Source of the DNA: Aaosphaeria pasadenensis
Lineage: Eukaryota > Ascomycota > Dothideomycetes > Pleosporales
Assembly (NCBI GenBank): GCA_022813625.1
Contig: JAKLMB010000003.1
Coordinates: 248,001-312,000, forward strand
Reading direction: 5' to 3'
DNA: 64,000 nucleotides
Each line of letters opens with the position of its first letter. Position 1 is the first letter of the stretch. Positions 46,958-58,900 of this stretch are shown here, piece after piece. The position numbers and the translations under genes are program-made. The notes below the pieces were generated by a model, which saw only the letters and a program-made list of their open reading frames with translations, did no database searches and was not told the origin of the DNA.

Positions 46958-47834
46958 TCAATCCGTCCTCTCAAACACCCCACTCTCATCCTCAAACCTC
47001 ACAGCCTGCTGTTTCGCAAACTGAGCCATCGCCTCCCTATGGCTCTTTCCTTCTTCGTCATCGCCATCATCGTCGTGCTTGTCGTCCGAGGAAATGAATT
47101 TCCTCATCACATCGTCGACGTATTTCTGGGGTACGCCTTGCTTGAGGGCATCGGAGATGCCGCGGTTCATGCGGTAGATGTACTCTTTCTTTGGCGTCGA
47201 GGGAGTGGTTCCTTTTAGGGAGTTAGTCGCGGGTCATGGTTTCAATCGTCATGATATCCTCTGAATACCTGATATAAACAGATGAAGAACGTAATTTTAG
47301 AACTTTCAGGAAACTGTATGAAAATTAAGGAAGCAAGGGCTTACGATTTCTGTCGATGTACACCAACATCTTCTCCTCCGAATCGGGCTTCTTGCTCACG
47401 TCGACCGGTTTCCCATCCTCGGATTGCCACACATCGCAGGGAAGCAGTTCTTTGGTGTACGCAATCGGCACACCCTCGTTGAGGTCCAGACGTCTTTCAT
47501 CTTCCTTTTCAAGAGAATACACCAGGCCGTACACCACGTCGTCGTATGGACTGGTTTCATTTGTGCTGCTGCTGTTTGTGACCTCGACGACATTCGCGTA
47601 GCCCCTGTCGTTGATGAGCCAACGGTAGTTGTTCAGCCTCGCGACGCCGAGATATTGGGACGTCGGGCAGCGGAGATCCATTTGGTGGAGCCAGAGGTTC
47701 GAGCCGTAGCCGAAGTAGATTGTGCTTGGTTTCGCTGCGGGTGACATGATGGCTGGGATTTGTGATATTGATAGTGCGGAGGAGAGAGAGCAGAGGGTTG
47801 TGAGGATGTATGCTGATGACGTTGTATAATGCAT
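46958..47834 (-). CDS. Gamma-glutamylcyclotransferase-like protein (GGCT/AIG2 fold)
   Basis: complement(join(46958..47211,47345..47834)), 247 residues. GGCT enzymes release 5-oxoproline from gamma-glutamyl compounds in glutathione turnover. Signature YFGYGSNLW (40-48) forms the substrate-binding loop, and LDLNEGVP carries the presumed catalytic Glu120. VVYGLVYSLEKEDERRLD and the late EYIYRMNRGISDALKQGVP are typical of the fungal branch. The 133-nt intron (GTAAGC...CTAAAAG) joins VYIDRNR to TTPSTPKKEYIYRMN. The C-terminus has an acidic insert (DDKHDDDGDDEEG). Two starts are possible: Met1 gives a hydrophobic N-terminal ~28 residues that could be a signal or anchor, while Met30 (base 47747) gives a cytosolic protein of usual length. 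I cannot decide between them. It is divergent from HIS2. Confidence 0.86.
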
Positions 47835-48502
47835 GTAGTGGTATTTATCAAAGTGTCTTTATAGTCTCCCGGGAGAGGTTACGTTGAGGACCTCTGAGTT
47901 GTTGTTGCCTGGTTGATGCTGGAGAGGTTGTTCGGGATGCCAAGTATATGCACCCAGATTGGTGGGGATGTTGAGTGCCAGAATGTTGCTCTTGGTGCTG
48001 TTGTTGATTGAGCCTTCGTAAAAAAGGATGGCAATGCTTCTGTGAGATTGTTTCTAGTGGTTTAATCACTCTATACGTATCTTTGTCTTGATAATAGGCT
48101 TTATGTTGAAAGACGAAGCAGGATGACGAGCTTGAGTGGTTCCGAAGCTTTAGGTCGGGCCGACGCCGTTCCGCTTCGGAATCGACATCTCGATTCTCAT
48201 CTCAAGATTTAAACCTGATCATCCGTCCGCAAAGAGCACCAAAAACAACATCGATTTGATCAGTTGAGACCATAATCATGATAAAAATTAGAAAATCCAT
48301 CAGTCCACAGCTTTGAACAACTATATCACAATCTCAAGCTTGTGAGGGGTAACAAGCCAGCAACAGAGACAATTGGTGACTCGACGCTTTCCACCTTTCG
48401 ATTCTTACATTGACCTCCCATTACCTCAATCAGACCTAAAAGGATCCAAGGATACATTGAATTTGCAGTATCCCCCTGGATCTTGAGGCCCCAATATCTG
48501 CG
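47835..48502. promoter_or_regulatory. Divergent promoter region between the GGCT-like gene and HIS2
   Basis: 668 bp between two divergent start codons. No element identified with confidence. Confidence 0.5.
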
Positions 48503-49611
48503 ATGCCGTTCACCCATCACAGTCACTCCGGTCAATTCTGCGGTCATGCAAAGAACACACTGGAGGAAGTGGTTCAAGCAGCAATAGCGAAAGGCTTTCA
48601 TAACTTCTCTTTAACGGAGCATATTCCCCGCTCGATTGAGGATTTCTACCCGGAAGAAGTATGTTTACGCACCACTGACATAACACCCATGTTTCCAAGA
48701 TTGGGTACATACATGCATGACAAGCTGACGGACCTGCGCTGTAGGCAGATGTTCATACCGAAGAGAGCCTTGAGAATCTTTTCAAAGACTACACAGTGGA
48801 AGCCCAACGGATCAGAGAAGCATATGCCTCCAAAATCCGGATATTGTTTGCTTTTGAGTCGGAATGGATACGCCCGTCCGACAAGGATAGGATCAATTCG
48901 TTAATAAAGACCTATCAGTTCGATTTCTTCATTGGTTCAGTGCATCATATGCATACGATACCCATCGATTTCGATCGAGCGACGTACGAAAGGGCAAGGT
49001 CAACGGCAGGCGGCACAGACGAGAGGTTATTCGAGGACTACTTCGACTCTCAATATGAGATGCTGCAGGCACTGACGCCCCCACTCGTCGGTCATTTCGA
49101 CCTGATCCGGCTTCTCAGTGACCATAAAGACTCGGATTTTAAGGACATGAAGGGTGTCTGGGAACGAATCGAGAGAAATTTGAAGTACGTCCAGTCTTAC
49201 GGCGGCATTCTGGAACTGAATTCCGCTGGTTTGCGCAAAGGACTGGCTGAACCGTACCCGTGCCTCCCAATATGCCAGGTAAGTCACACCGATTACGAAG
49301 TATCCCCCTACGCCATATGAGGCACGCAGACATCATTTACCAACGGCCGTAAATTGCAGATGTTCCTGTCCATGGGCGGGCGCTTCGCGCTATCCGACGA
49401 CAGCCATGGCATCGAGCAGGTTGGCACCAATTACCATCGCTTACTTGCATTCGTACAACGTGCGGGGATACGGGAGATATACTATGCTGACCGTGATGTG
49501 CCGCTGAGCGCGCGGAACGACACCCGCTTCCCCCATGCCGGCTTTCTGCCCATTGCCGTAGACGAGCTCAGGGCGATGCCGTTCTGGACGCTGATATCGC
49601 AGGTGGAATGA
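48503..49611 (+). CDS. HIS2: Histidinol-phosphatase, PHP family
   Basis: join(48503..48658,48745..49278,49360..49611), 313 residues. It dephosphorylates L-histidinol phosphate, the penultimate step of histidine synthesis. The PHP-domain metal residues are visible: H6-x-H8 in THHSHSGQFCGHA, H40 in SLTEHIPR, E90/E92 in FAFESEW, H119/H120 and H122 in GSVHHMH, and D244-x-H246 in LSDDSHG near the C-terminus. GILELNSAGLRKGLAEPYP is another conserved block. Introns of 86 nt (GTATGT...CTGTAG) and 81 nt (GTAAGT...TTGCAG) keep phase 0. The joins read FYPEE-ADVHTEESLENLF and CLPICQ-MFLSMGGRFALS. Length fits the eukaryotic family (yeast His2 335 residues). Confidence 0.95.
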
Positions 49612-52600
49612 TTGGATATCGCAGCCTGTTTGGGAGTATTGATCTGCTTGGCTATGTCATATTCTATGCCTCTTCCTCTGTCTGTCTTTCTGTCTCTTTG
49701 CCTTTTTATTTTTTTTCCTCTTTCCGCTGGGTGCGCGCGGAGGATTTCTGTTGAGTTCGTCTCTTGCATGTCACTTGCAGTGTGCTGTGGATCAAGATAT
49801 GATGTGGCATCGCTCGCCCATCTACATTCGCCTTAGCCGCCGGCGCAGCAAGCAATTCCCACCAAGCAAAACCGCAACAATGACAACAAGTAACTAGGAC
49901 GAAGGGAGGGGTGGAAACCGAATAAACAGCAAGGGTGAAAGACCTTTTCCTGAAAGCATGACATCAGCACGAGAAAGGGTACTGCATGTATGTGTATGTG
50001 ATGTCCCCCATCTTGCGATACTGGCGTAAACGCCCACCATAGTGGTGGCTGCTGCAGCTGTGGATCCTGTGCTTCTGTGCACGATGACAACCCTGCCGAA
50101 TCGGCAACGCTTTCTTCCTACCTATCCTCGTAGTCCCTTTCGTCTGCTGTCGTGACGCGCGCCTCAAAAGTTTTTGGAGGGGACGTAAAACGTGCATACA
50201 GGGCGAGGAGAACATAGCGTTGGATCTAGATAATAGATGCAGATCTTGGGTGCTCTGTACTCCCTTTGTATGACGGGATAATAGCTTCATGGACGTGGTG
50301 GTACGGACGGAAAGGTAGCATTTAGATAGACGGTGTCGGAAGGTGACATACGATCCGTTCGGGCTTGAGATGTATGCAGCCACACATCATCTATGCATCT
50401 ATCTGTCGTTGACTGATGACGTTACCATCGCGGTGCACACGTCTTTTGTACTTGTATTTGTATGATGCTTGAGACACATAACGGGTCCATCCTTTCTCCC
50501 ATATAACTTTCCTTGGTTGTGCTTATTGGCTCACATATCACATCACATCACCGCAGATCACATTGCCCTGAACTGGATTCTGTGCAAGGGCGAAAGGGAC
50601 AAGGAGGAACTCTGACCACCAATTGTCCTGATCTTTCCGTTTGACGATCTGTCTTTTCGATAGCAGATCTTCCTGGGTTGCGCCGTTGTGGCTTTTTGGG
50701 TAGCAATGGTCGTTCGTCTATAAAAACAGGTGTGGGTCCACGGTTTTGACTTTTCTTTTCCTCTCGGACGATTGAAGATGACAGTCGAAGCGATTATAGA
50801 AAGAAGAGTCGGGCTGTGAGGTTGACCTAGTGGTATTGGGTGCGACGCCGGGAAAGGCGTCTGATGTTAGCATACGAATTTCTTGGGTGTGAGGGGGCAG
50901 GGGGGGGCAGAAGGGTTCGGATTGGAGGCGGTATGATTGGATGATTGGTCAGAGTAAGTTGCAGTCGTTAGCATATGCTGTGTAACTCTGGTATTGTGAT
51001 ACAAAAAACACGTGTATGGGCTAGGCTCTGTCGTCATGTCTCCTACTCGATGGAGCAGATACTCGATGTGTACGCCGTACGAGCAAGTTGAACTATTAGT
51101 AGTAAGTTGGACTTTACGCCCATCGGGATCAGACGTTGGATGAAGCATGCAATTCAACCATGCTTTAGGTGCATGGAGTGGAGAACTTTTGTTGAGGTGG
51201 ACAAAGATGGAGGTAATATGCGAAGGCCTAGAAGTGAGTCCTTGTAGATGGATTATCAGTCTGCAGTCATTCGTGTTCGCGTTGGTTATGCCTGTTTAGG
51301 TATTTTACAGATTCACAGACTTGCTCGCGTGTCGCTATGTGCGGAGTGATTCAGGATCATGGCCATGATTAGAGTACTAGGTACGGAGTAGAAAGATACT
51401 AAATGGTATAAATGCAAGAAGAATAGATATGATTGAACCGCATCGTGATGTTGATTCCCCTATAGTTGATCTGATAGCTCCTGAGTATGGGGTAGTAAAT
51501 GCTACAATCGCACGCCCAATGAACCGTTCTGGCCGGCGTGACTTACAATTGCAATCGTCTGTCGCGAACTATATTTCCAATTTACCGCGAGAAGCGTTCG
51601 GATTCATCCACCGAGCTAAAATATAGAATAAGACGTGTGTTTCCGGGGCTAGGCAAACCCTTTTTGCGGAGCCTGGGAAGAAGGTTTGAGGTTCCGCCTA
51701 GGCAAATTGCCGGTTTAGGGCAATCACCCAGGACGCGTACTGCCCCTTCGGGGAATGCAAGATACTTGTTACACTTTTGGGGTCGCATCAAGGTCAACGT
51801 TTGCTGCATGCACAATGTACTGTGTATGTATGTACAGTATTCTTGACAGATGCGAGGTCTACGCCATCCGGGAAGCAGGGGAGGGCACTGGATAGGAAGA
51901 GAGGGGTTTCAAACTGGTGTGGATGGGTGGACCGGGTGTTTATTTCTCCTTAACGGTGACGGGCAGAGGCCAAGGCTTCGACGTCTTGGAGGAGAGCATA
52001 TGGATACAGAGTGGGGATGGGAAAGCGGAGGTTTTATTACTTGGGCTTCGGCACCGACAAGGCTGCTGCTGCTGGGTGACAGAGAATTCGAGCTAAAAAT
52101 TGCAGAAGCGCGGCTGGCGATGGGAGGTGGAAATCCACACGTTCCAGAACCAAGTATCATTGACTCGAGGATTCATGAATCATGATTGAACGTTGTCGAA
52201 CACAGAACGAAGGGGAAGATACGACAACACTTCTTTTTTCGAAATTGTGACTTGCTTTTGGAAGATCTCAACGATGATAGCAACAATGCGATTTGGGGGT
52301 TTATCATATCAGTTGAGATAGTCGAACCAATTCTTGAATCGAGAGCTACTTGCTACTGTTGCTTATTTTTCGATTTTTATCAAGGATTACACCGACTGGT
52401 AAACGTGTCCCTGGATGAGGACATCATTCGAGGTACGAAGTATTTGCTGTTGAAATGGGTCGGGTCTAGGCAACGTAGAGTGTGTGTAATGAGCCCACCT
52501 CCCGCATTCCGCAGAGGCACATAACCAGTCAGATGGTGTGGATGATGTCTGAGGTGGATTGATGTGTGTCTCAAATTTGAGAAAGGATTAAGAGCAACGG

Positions 52601-54177
52601 AAGACGGATCCTTGGTGGCACTCGTTGACGAGAATTAGTAGGCGGCATATACCTCGCGTGGCCTGTTCACGCATCATGAATCACGCACGATGGCTGGGAG
52701 TTGGACGCCACCTGGGTCCATATCACGATGGATCGAGGTAAGGGCGGGTTTGATACCGCATTCCGTGTATGAAGCCAGTATGAATATAGTGTAGGAGGGT
52801 CAGCAGTACAGCGTAGTGTGTAGTGGAGTGGGGGGCTGAAGGTGTAGCGAAGTGTATGTACTCGAAGTGTGTGTGCGTGTAGTTGAAATGTCGTTGGTGG
52901 TGGTTTGTTCTCTACAGTATGTAGCGAGTTACCCCACTATGCCTACTCCTTCTACACTCCCACCAACCCCACCATCCCATCTTAATCCTCCCTCTTCCAT
53001 CATCCACCACCCCTGACACGACACAACTCTACGCTCAATTGTCATGTCGTCTACCTCCCTGGTCGGATCATAACGGCTGTTAACCGGTTGTTTGACCTCG
53101 GCACCTAGCAATTGAGCTGGGAGTGCATCCTACGGAACATCAACCGCCATAGCGTTGGTCTTCTAGCAGCGTATGGGTGTAGGGAGTTCGTGTATGGCAG
53201 ATTTGGCGGTATGTGCGGCATGTGCGGTAAGACATTTTAGGGGGGGTCATTTGATTTGAGTGATGGATAGAAGAGCAAACGACGAGTATGGGCTTGTATA
53301 GCACGCTGTGCGGATCGAGGCTGTACACAGTAGTGCGTGTACCATCCTGAACCTCACAGATGCACTTCCTGATCGAGAACCCTAGACCCCGTAACAGTAC
53401 AGTCGAAGGCATAGCATATCAGCTGGGATCACGCAGCCAAAAAAGAAGAGAGGTCCCATGGGCCATGGTGGATGACGGCAAGCGGCGAACAGCAATCAGC
53501 AACCACCAAGTAGCCAAGCGATCATAGTAAGCTAAACCAGGCCCGGCGACTTTGTCTGCACGCTCAAAACGGCTCAAGCATCGGGGAGCTCGCCCCGGGA
53601 GACCAGTAGTTATCGATTTTGGCCTCGACGCTGCGTAGAAAACAACCGCCATGCGAGGGGTGGGCAGGTGTGCTGCTACCTGGTGCTACTCGTACTGGCC
53701 TCCATCATCATCGTCGTCGTCATGCTGCTGGCTGCTGCTGTTACCTGGGTCTCTACGAGGATGCTTGAGGTGTGTTGAGGGAGGGTCCATTAGATGGACC
53801 TTCAGACAATAGGGCCCATAAAACGGGGTCTCTATGAATGATCCTAGAGGTGCTAAAAAAGGCTTGATGCAATTCGACCCAATGTGTTCCACCGCTTCCA
53901 CAACCTGGAGCGACCATCGAACGTCAATTACCTACCTGGACCTGGTATTCTACCGTACCGAACAGTTACTATTCTGTGCTTCTGGCCTGGCCACCCGAAC
54001 GAGTCCTGATCTCATCATCAGCCTTAACCCTACTCGTAGGGGAGGATCCTAGATCACCCTAAACCACCTACGTAGCTACGTAAGTCGTTGGGCAAGTCCA
54101 CCCACAGAGCCTCCTCCTACTCGTAGTTACCCTCCTACCCATAGCACCACGCCCGTTACTGCTTCTGCTGCTCTGCC

Positions 54178-54218
<41 letters not shown>

Positions 54219-54490
54219 GAACTTGTTTCCCCTTGCCCTATCCCCAATTCTGTCTTAAAAGCCCGAAGGAGCCCTTTTCTTTTCCTCTTCTCTTCCCTCT
54301 TCCTTTCTCCTCCACACTTCCAATTCCCCACACTTCCGCTACTAAACACTTTACTACTATCTCTGTCCGACGTGACCCGCAACGAACCAATCCGAACAGT
54401 ATACTCCTGCACTAACAGGTATTCCTTCCCACACAATGTCTCAACTCCATTGTGCTCATACTAATACATCATAGCTACTTTCATCTCATC
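49612..54490. other. 4.9-kb intergenic region upstream of FKBP12, no supported gene
   Basis: Short overlapping open frames only. One TACGGAGTA element lies at 51382-51390. The right end holds a (GCT)11 microsatellite and a pyrimidine-rich leader just before the FKBP12 start. I saw no domain or RNA gene. Confidence 0.5.
54184..54216. repeat. (GCT)11 microsatellite in the FKBP12 upstream region
   Basis: Eleven consecutive GCT units ~275 bp upstream of the start codon, probably in the promoter or 5' leader. It makes poly-Leu or poly-Gln false frames. Confidence 0.95.
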
Positions 54491-55980
54491 ATGGGTGTTA
54501 CCAAGGTCGTCCTCCAGAAAGGTAACGGTGCCGATAAGCCTGTCAAGGGCCAAAATGTTGCTATGGAATACACAGGTACGTTTGTTGTTGTGTCTTGACA
54601 TGTAGAGCACTTGCCTAGTAAATTTCTGGTTCAATAGTCTCACAAGCACTTAGGTTGGCTTTATGATGAAAGCGCACCAGACAACAAAGGCAAAAAGCAA
54701 GTTCTAACGCCAATCGCTTCCCAATTGGGACGCATCAGAGATCAGCTCTAACCGTTGATCTTCAGATTCGATTCTTCAGTGGGCCGCGGGGAGCTCAAGA
54801 CCAACATTGGCGTCGGCCGGGTGATTAGAGGTACGTACCATCAGCCCATTTGTAGAGCATTCGCGTATTGCATGATGCGGCAGGTCCCATGGCTGAATCG
54901 CTAATCGCTTGACTGCCATGTCTGCAAGTGGCGGGGGCTTCAAAAACCTGCATTACCGTTTTGAGAAGATGACTGACATTGCCGTGCACAGGCTGGGATG
55001 AGGGCATCTTGGGCAACAATGAGGTTGAAGGCATGACGCTAGGCGAGAAAGCTACTCTGACCATTTCGGCGTACGTAATAACCCTTGACTACTCTGATGC
55101 TTTTGCATCACCCATTCTCCATACTATACGGACGCTAACGCCGCCATTTGATTAGCGATTTTGGATACGGCTCACGGTAAGTACCTTTGTTTGATTTCTT
55201 TCCAAAAAGGATGAAGAAAAAGAAAGAGAGAAAGAGACATATGCAAGTCGCAGGAGTTCCGGAAGAAATCCGCTTGACAGAAGCCTACGCGGAGTCCCTC
55301 GAAGCGGCAAGTTGCGGTTTGACCATTCACTATTCGCCTGTTCCTGTCAGTCAACTGCAGTCTTCTGCACGTCTCGCAGCACGACCACACAAAAAACAGA
55401 GATGTATCTGCACGGCCAATTTGGACAGACCGCTTCCAGACCGCTTCCCAGACCACGTATCCGGCAAGTCGGACGCGCCTAACCGTTCAGCCTTGATGAT
55501 CCTGGACACTTTCAGCATCCCGGACGACTTCGAAAGTCCGACCGCCATATCCTCCGAGCGTCATCACTGCAACCTATTGTCCGTACATGGAATATTTCTA
55601 CAAGACCAATTCTTCCAGAATCCTTGAGGGTGCTGCCATGCCGAGGAGGAAGTGGCTTTCGATCGACACTTTCATTTTGCACATTGGCAAGATCATTTGC
55701 TGACTACAACCTTGCACAGTGGCTTCCCAGGACACATTCCTCCCGACGCTAAGTTGATCTTGTAAGTATTTTATCATATATGCCTGCCCTGACGCACCCA
55801 GACAATACTGGGCACTGCAATACTCAGTCGCGCCTGCGAAACGGCTTGCAGTCTTTTACCCATGAATCTACCTTGATATCCCTTTCAATCAAAGACACTC
55901 GATACTTCTGCACTTGGATGGCTTGCTGATTTAATCATAGCGATGTCGAGCTCAAGGAGATCGAAGGCAAGCGGGCCTAG
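54491..55980 (+). CDS. FPR1: FKBP12-type peptidyl-prolyl cis-trans isomerase
   Basis: join(54491..54575,54654..54696,54766..54830,54992..55070,55156..55176,55720..55761,55941..55980), 124 residues. A cytosolic prolyl isomerase and receptor of rapamycin and FK506. The joined protein shows all FKBP12 blocks: GVTKVVLQKGNG at the start, VAMEYTGWLYD, KFDSSVGRGE, NIGVGRVIRGWDEGI, MTLGEKATLTIS, DFGYGSRGFPGHIPPDAKLIF and DVELKEIE. Ligand-pocket residues are present (Tyr of MEYTG, Phe-Asp of KFDSS, Val-Ile and Trp of RVIRGWDE, Tyr of GYGSR, Phe of LIFDVEL). Seven exons, several very short (21, 40, 42, 43 nt), all keep frame. Intron 2 uses a GC donor and intron 5 is 543 nt long. Confidence 0.94.
54697..54765 (+). 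other. FPR1: GC-AG intron in FKBP12
   Basis: Donor AAAAA|GCAAGT and acceptor ATCTTCAG, 69 nt. It joins DNKGKK to FDSSVGRG. The only nearby GT (GTTCTA, 4 bases on) gives the wrong phase. Confidence 0.78.
55177..55719 (+). other. FPR1: Unusually long (543-nt) FKBP12 intron
   Basis: Donor CG|GTAAGT and acceptor TTGCACAG|TGG. The junction gives GYGSRGFPGH, which fixes both ends. An out-of-frame open stretch of 146 codons (55187-55627) lies inside, with no recognisable domain. Confidence 0.85.
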
Positions 55981-58900
55981 ATTTAATACTTCGGTACACA
56001 CGGTACATACCAAGTCAAAAGTCAGGTGTCGACGAGGCAACTATCGCGCGTTACGACAACGTTCGACGGAAGTAGCAGATTTCAGTTGCCGCCCGCCCGA
56101 ACTGTGAATGTTTGTTTACCATTCCAGCTGTGCCGCAACCTGTGCTGACCACCTGGGTGGGCACCTGGACGGAAGTTTTCTGGATTTCTATGCTGGTAGC
56201 AGCACTTGTTTAGAGAAAAAAAAGCCGATTTCCCATACTTGCCAACCTCGGTTTATTCAGATGCTAGTCATGTCCGGTTCTGTGACTTTTGCGCTTCCCC
56301 TCTCGCCAACAGGAAGGACTTCACCGTTTGTACTAACTCCTTCCCGCTACACATGTCAGAATCTGATCTGAAATGATCATTGGTCCTCAAAGCCATCATC
56401 GTCCTGCTCTCTGGAGTGATACGGTACATTTTTTCTATATTTGGCCTTTTTTCCCCCCAAGGTTGGGCAACCAAGGTTCACGCAATCACTATCAGCCTAA
56501 CTCCAGTTCCACTACCAAATTTCCGTTGCCTGACATCAATACACAATTACATGGAAGGGTAAACTGCCAGTCTTTACCAGGAAGCGAGAACTATACATCA
56601 CCATTTCCAGGACTGGTGGCTTGTTCTCACACCTCGTCGAATCCTCCAAGTGACTTTGGAAACCCAATCCCTATCGTGTCGGGCAGCTGTGCTACCAGCT
56701 AACCTCATTCTACAGCCCTATTTCTAAGAGTTCGGTGATACCATTCGCTATTGAACGGGTGGGCTTATTTCCGATGGGACTGCATCTGGGTGAAATTTCG
56801 ACACCCCAAGGTCATAATTTGGCAACAACGCCGAGATGATACATAGATGAGTAGCAGTATATGAGCCGATGCAACAGCCGGACTTTAACAGACTGGGAAT
56901 AGCGGAATAGTTAGGGCTCACATCTAACGTGCGTGAACAGAAATCAAAAAAAGAAAAGAGGAAGAAGACGAATGCAACTCCTATCAACAGACGGCATTGA
57001 GAGCATCCCCGTGGTTCGATTCGACATAAAATACCTCGGTGATCGATGATGAAGCTCTGCATGCGTCCCGCGCGTAGTGCGGGAAATTTTCAACACGAGC
57101 AGCGTCATCACAAGCATACGGCAAAGGTCGAAGACACATGGGTTTGGCGTTTGGGGGTTGTGCGTGTGTTGAATGGTGGTGGGCTCCCATAGGTGGTCGA
57201 TCATTCGACAGAGGTTCTTCGGGCAGAGATAGCCATAACCGAACAAGGTCGGTTCGTTTCGGCTCGTTCGCGTCACACCGACATTTTGCCTCTCTTTGGA
57301 TGTCTGTCCAATCCTGATAGGAGCATGTTTCAAGAGAAAGAGGGAAAAAAAGGTAGACGCGGGAACCGCACGAAGGAGGGGGGGTTAAAGAAGAAGGTGA
57401 AATGAAACCCGCAGGATGCTAAGGACGGAGACAGCCAACCACCATGCATGTGTATGAATGCTGCAAAAGCAACACACCCAGAATAGCAATAAAAGGACCG
57501 ATGCTTTGGACCGGCAGAAAGTGCAGTGCATAACAGAGATCCCGTTACCCGAAGATGTTTCCTTCGGCATGCCGACCGAGACGTAGTAGCCCAACCCACC
57601 CTTCTTCCCCCCCTCCTTCGTGAATGCTTGCGAACTGCCTGCCTGCCTGTTCGCCCCAACCTCCATCCTTGTCATCCATATGCTTACTTATGCGTCTAGA
57701 CATGTGAATGTCATGTATGTTTCTATGCTTTCGAATCGGACCGGCAACTGTGCCCCATCCCCCCTCTACACAGCACGGCGTCGTCCATTCAAACGACCGT
57801 CTGCCTCACGGCACAGCAAATGTTGGTGCCAGTTGATTGATCCTGTCTGCCTTTTTTGCCTGCCGTCTCTCCCATCCGACCAATCTCGGGCCATACCTCG
57901 ATATTCCAACGTGGCTATTCGTCTGCTTGCATCCACGGAAGTCCGGCCTGATATGGCCATCCCTCCATCATCCCGCGGCTGCAGCGGCGGCGGCGAGTTG
58001 ATGGAAGTAGTTATCATGTTTTGAATCACGACCGTCTGACGTCCCATGGTTGTTGATTGTGTCGTCGAGTCTACTGATTTGACGTTGCATACACACATCT
58101 GCTTGTGAACTGTGATCTAGACTGAGCTTCTTGCATGCATGTCACATCCTCTTTGGGAAGCATCTAATGGTAAGTCATCGACTTTCGTGGAGGAACATGG
58201 TGTTTGTTTGGGGGTTGAGCAGAGCGCAAGTGTGGATGGGAGTGGGTTGCTAGCTTGCTGGGCTGGTGATTCTTTCTTTTTTTCTGTCTCCCTGAAGAGA
58301 ATAGGAAGATATTCAAGCGTTGTTGTGATTTTGTTTGGTCGATTTCACGACAGCGGAGCATGTTACAAGAACCATGTGCAGGCGGGACGGAAAGAAGTTC
58401 GGGATATTTGACAAGCAAGAGGGATGCATGCACAAGCAAGTAACGGCAGAATAGATATGTCGCATGTCGACAATTTTATTTGTCTTCATTGGATGGAGTT
58501 ATGTTCCGTGAGGTTGTGCTCGGTGGAATATGACGGATTGGGACAATTGAAAACATGAGATCGTTGTGGGTTGATTGACTTCAGAGATACTGCAATGCAA
58601 CGATCCATTGACGAATTGAGCGATGAAATGAACCACACACTTCGAGTGATGGGGAACAGGGTGCCATTCAAGAGATAGCAAAGGAATAACCCAGCGTTGA
58701 CACGGTGATCTGTAGAAGTTCTTCCAATGTTCTCACTTCGTCGAATCATTCAGGTCAAACTGTATTCGGACTTAAGGAAAATCATGTTTTATCCGGCATC
58801 TCTGATAATGGATGGTTGACAGGGTCATAGTGATCAAAGGCAGACCTACCAACGTGAAGGAAGAACATCAACTAGGATGAAAAGACGGTTATTTTCCCAT

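Noticed and set aside
54068..54436. - strand frame with a poly-Gln run
   Set aside because: The run is the (GCT)11 microsatellite upstream of FKBP12, and there is no gene context on that strand.
55187..55627. 146-codon frame inside the long FKBP12 intron
   Set aside because: Out of frame with the exons, no domain, and a continuous frame of this length is not exceptional in this GC range.
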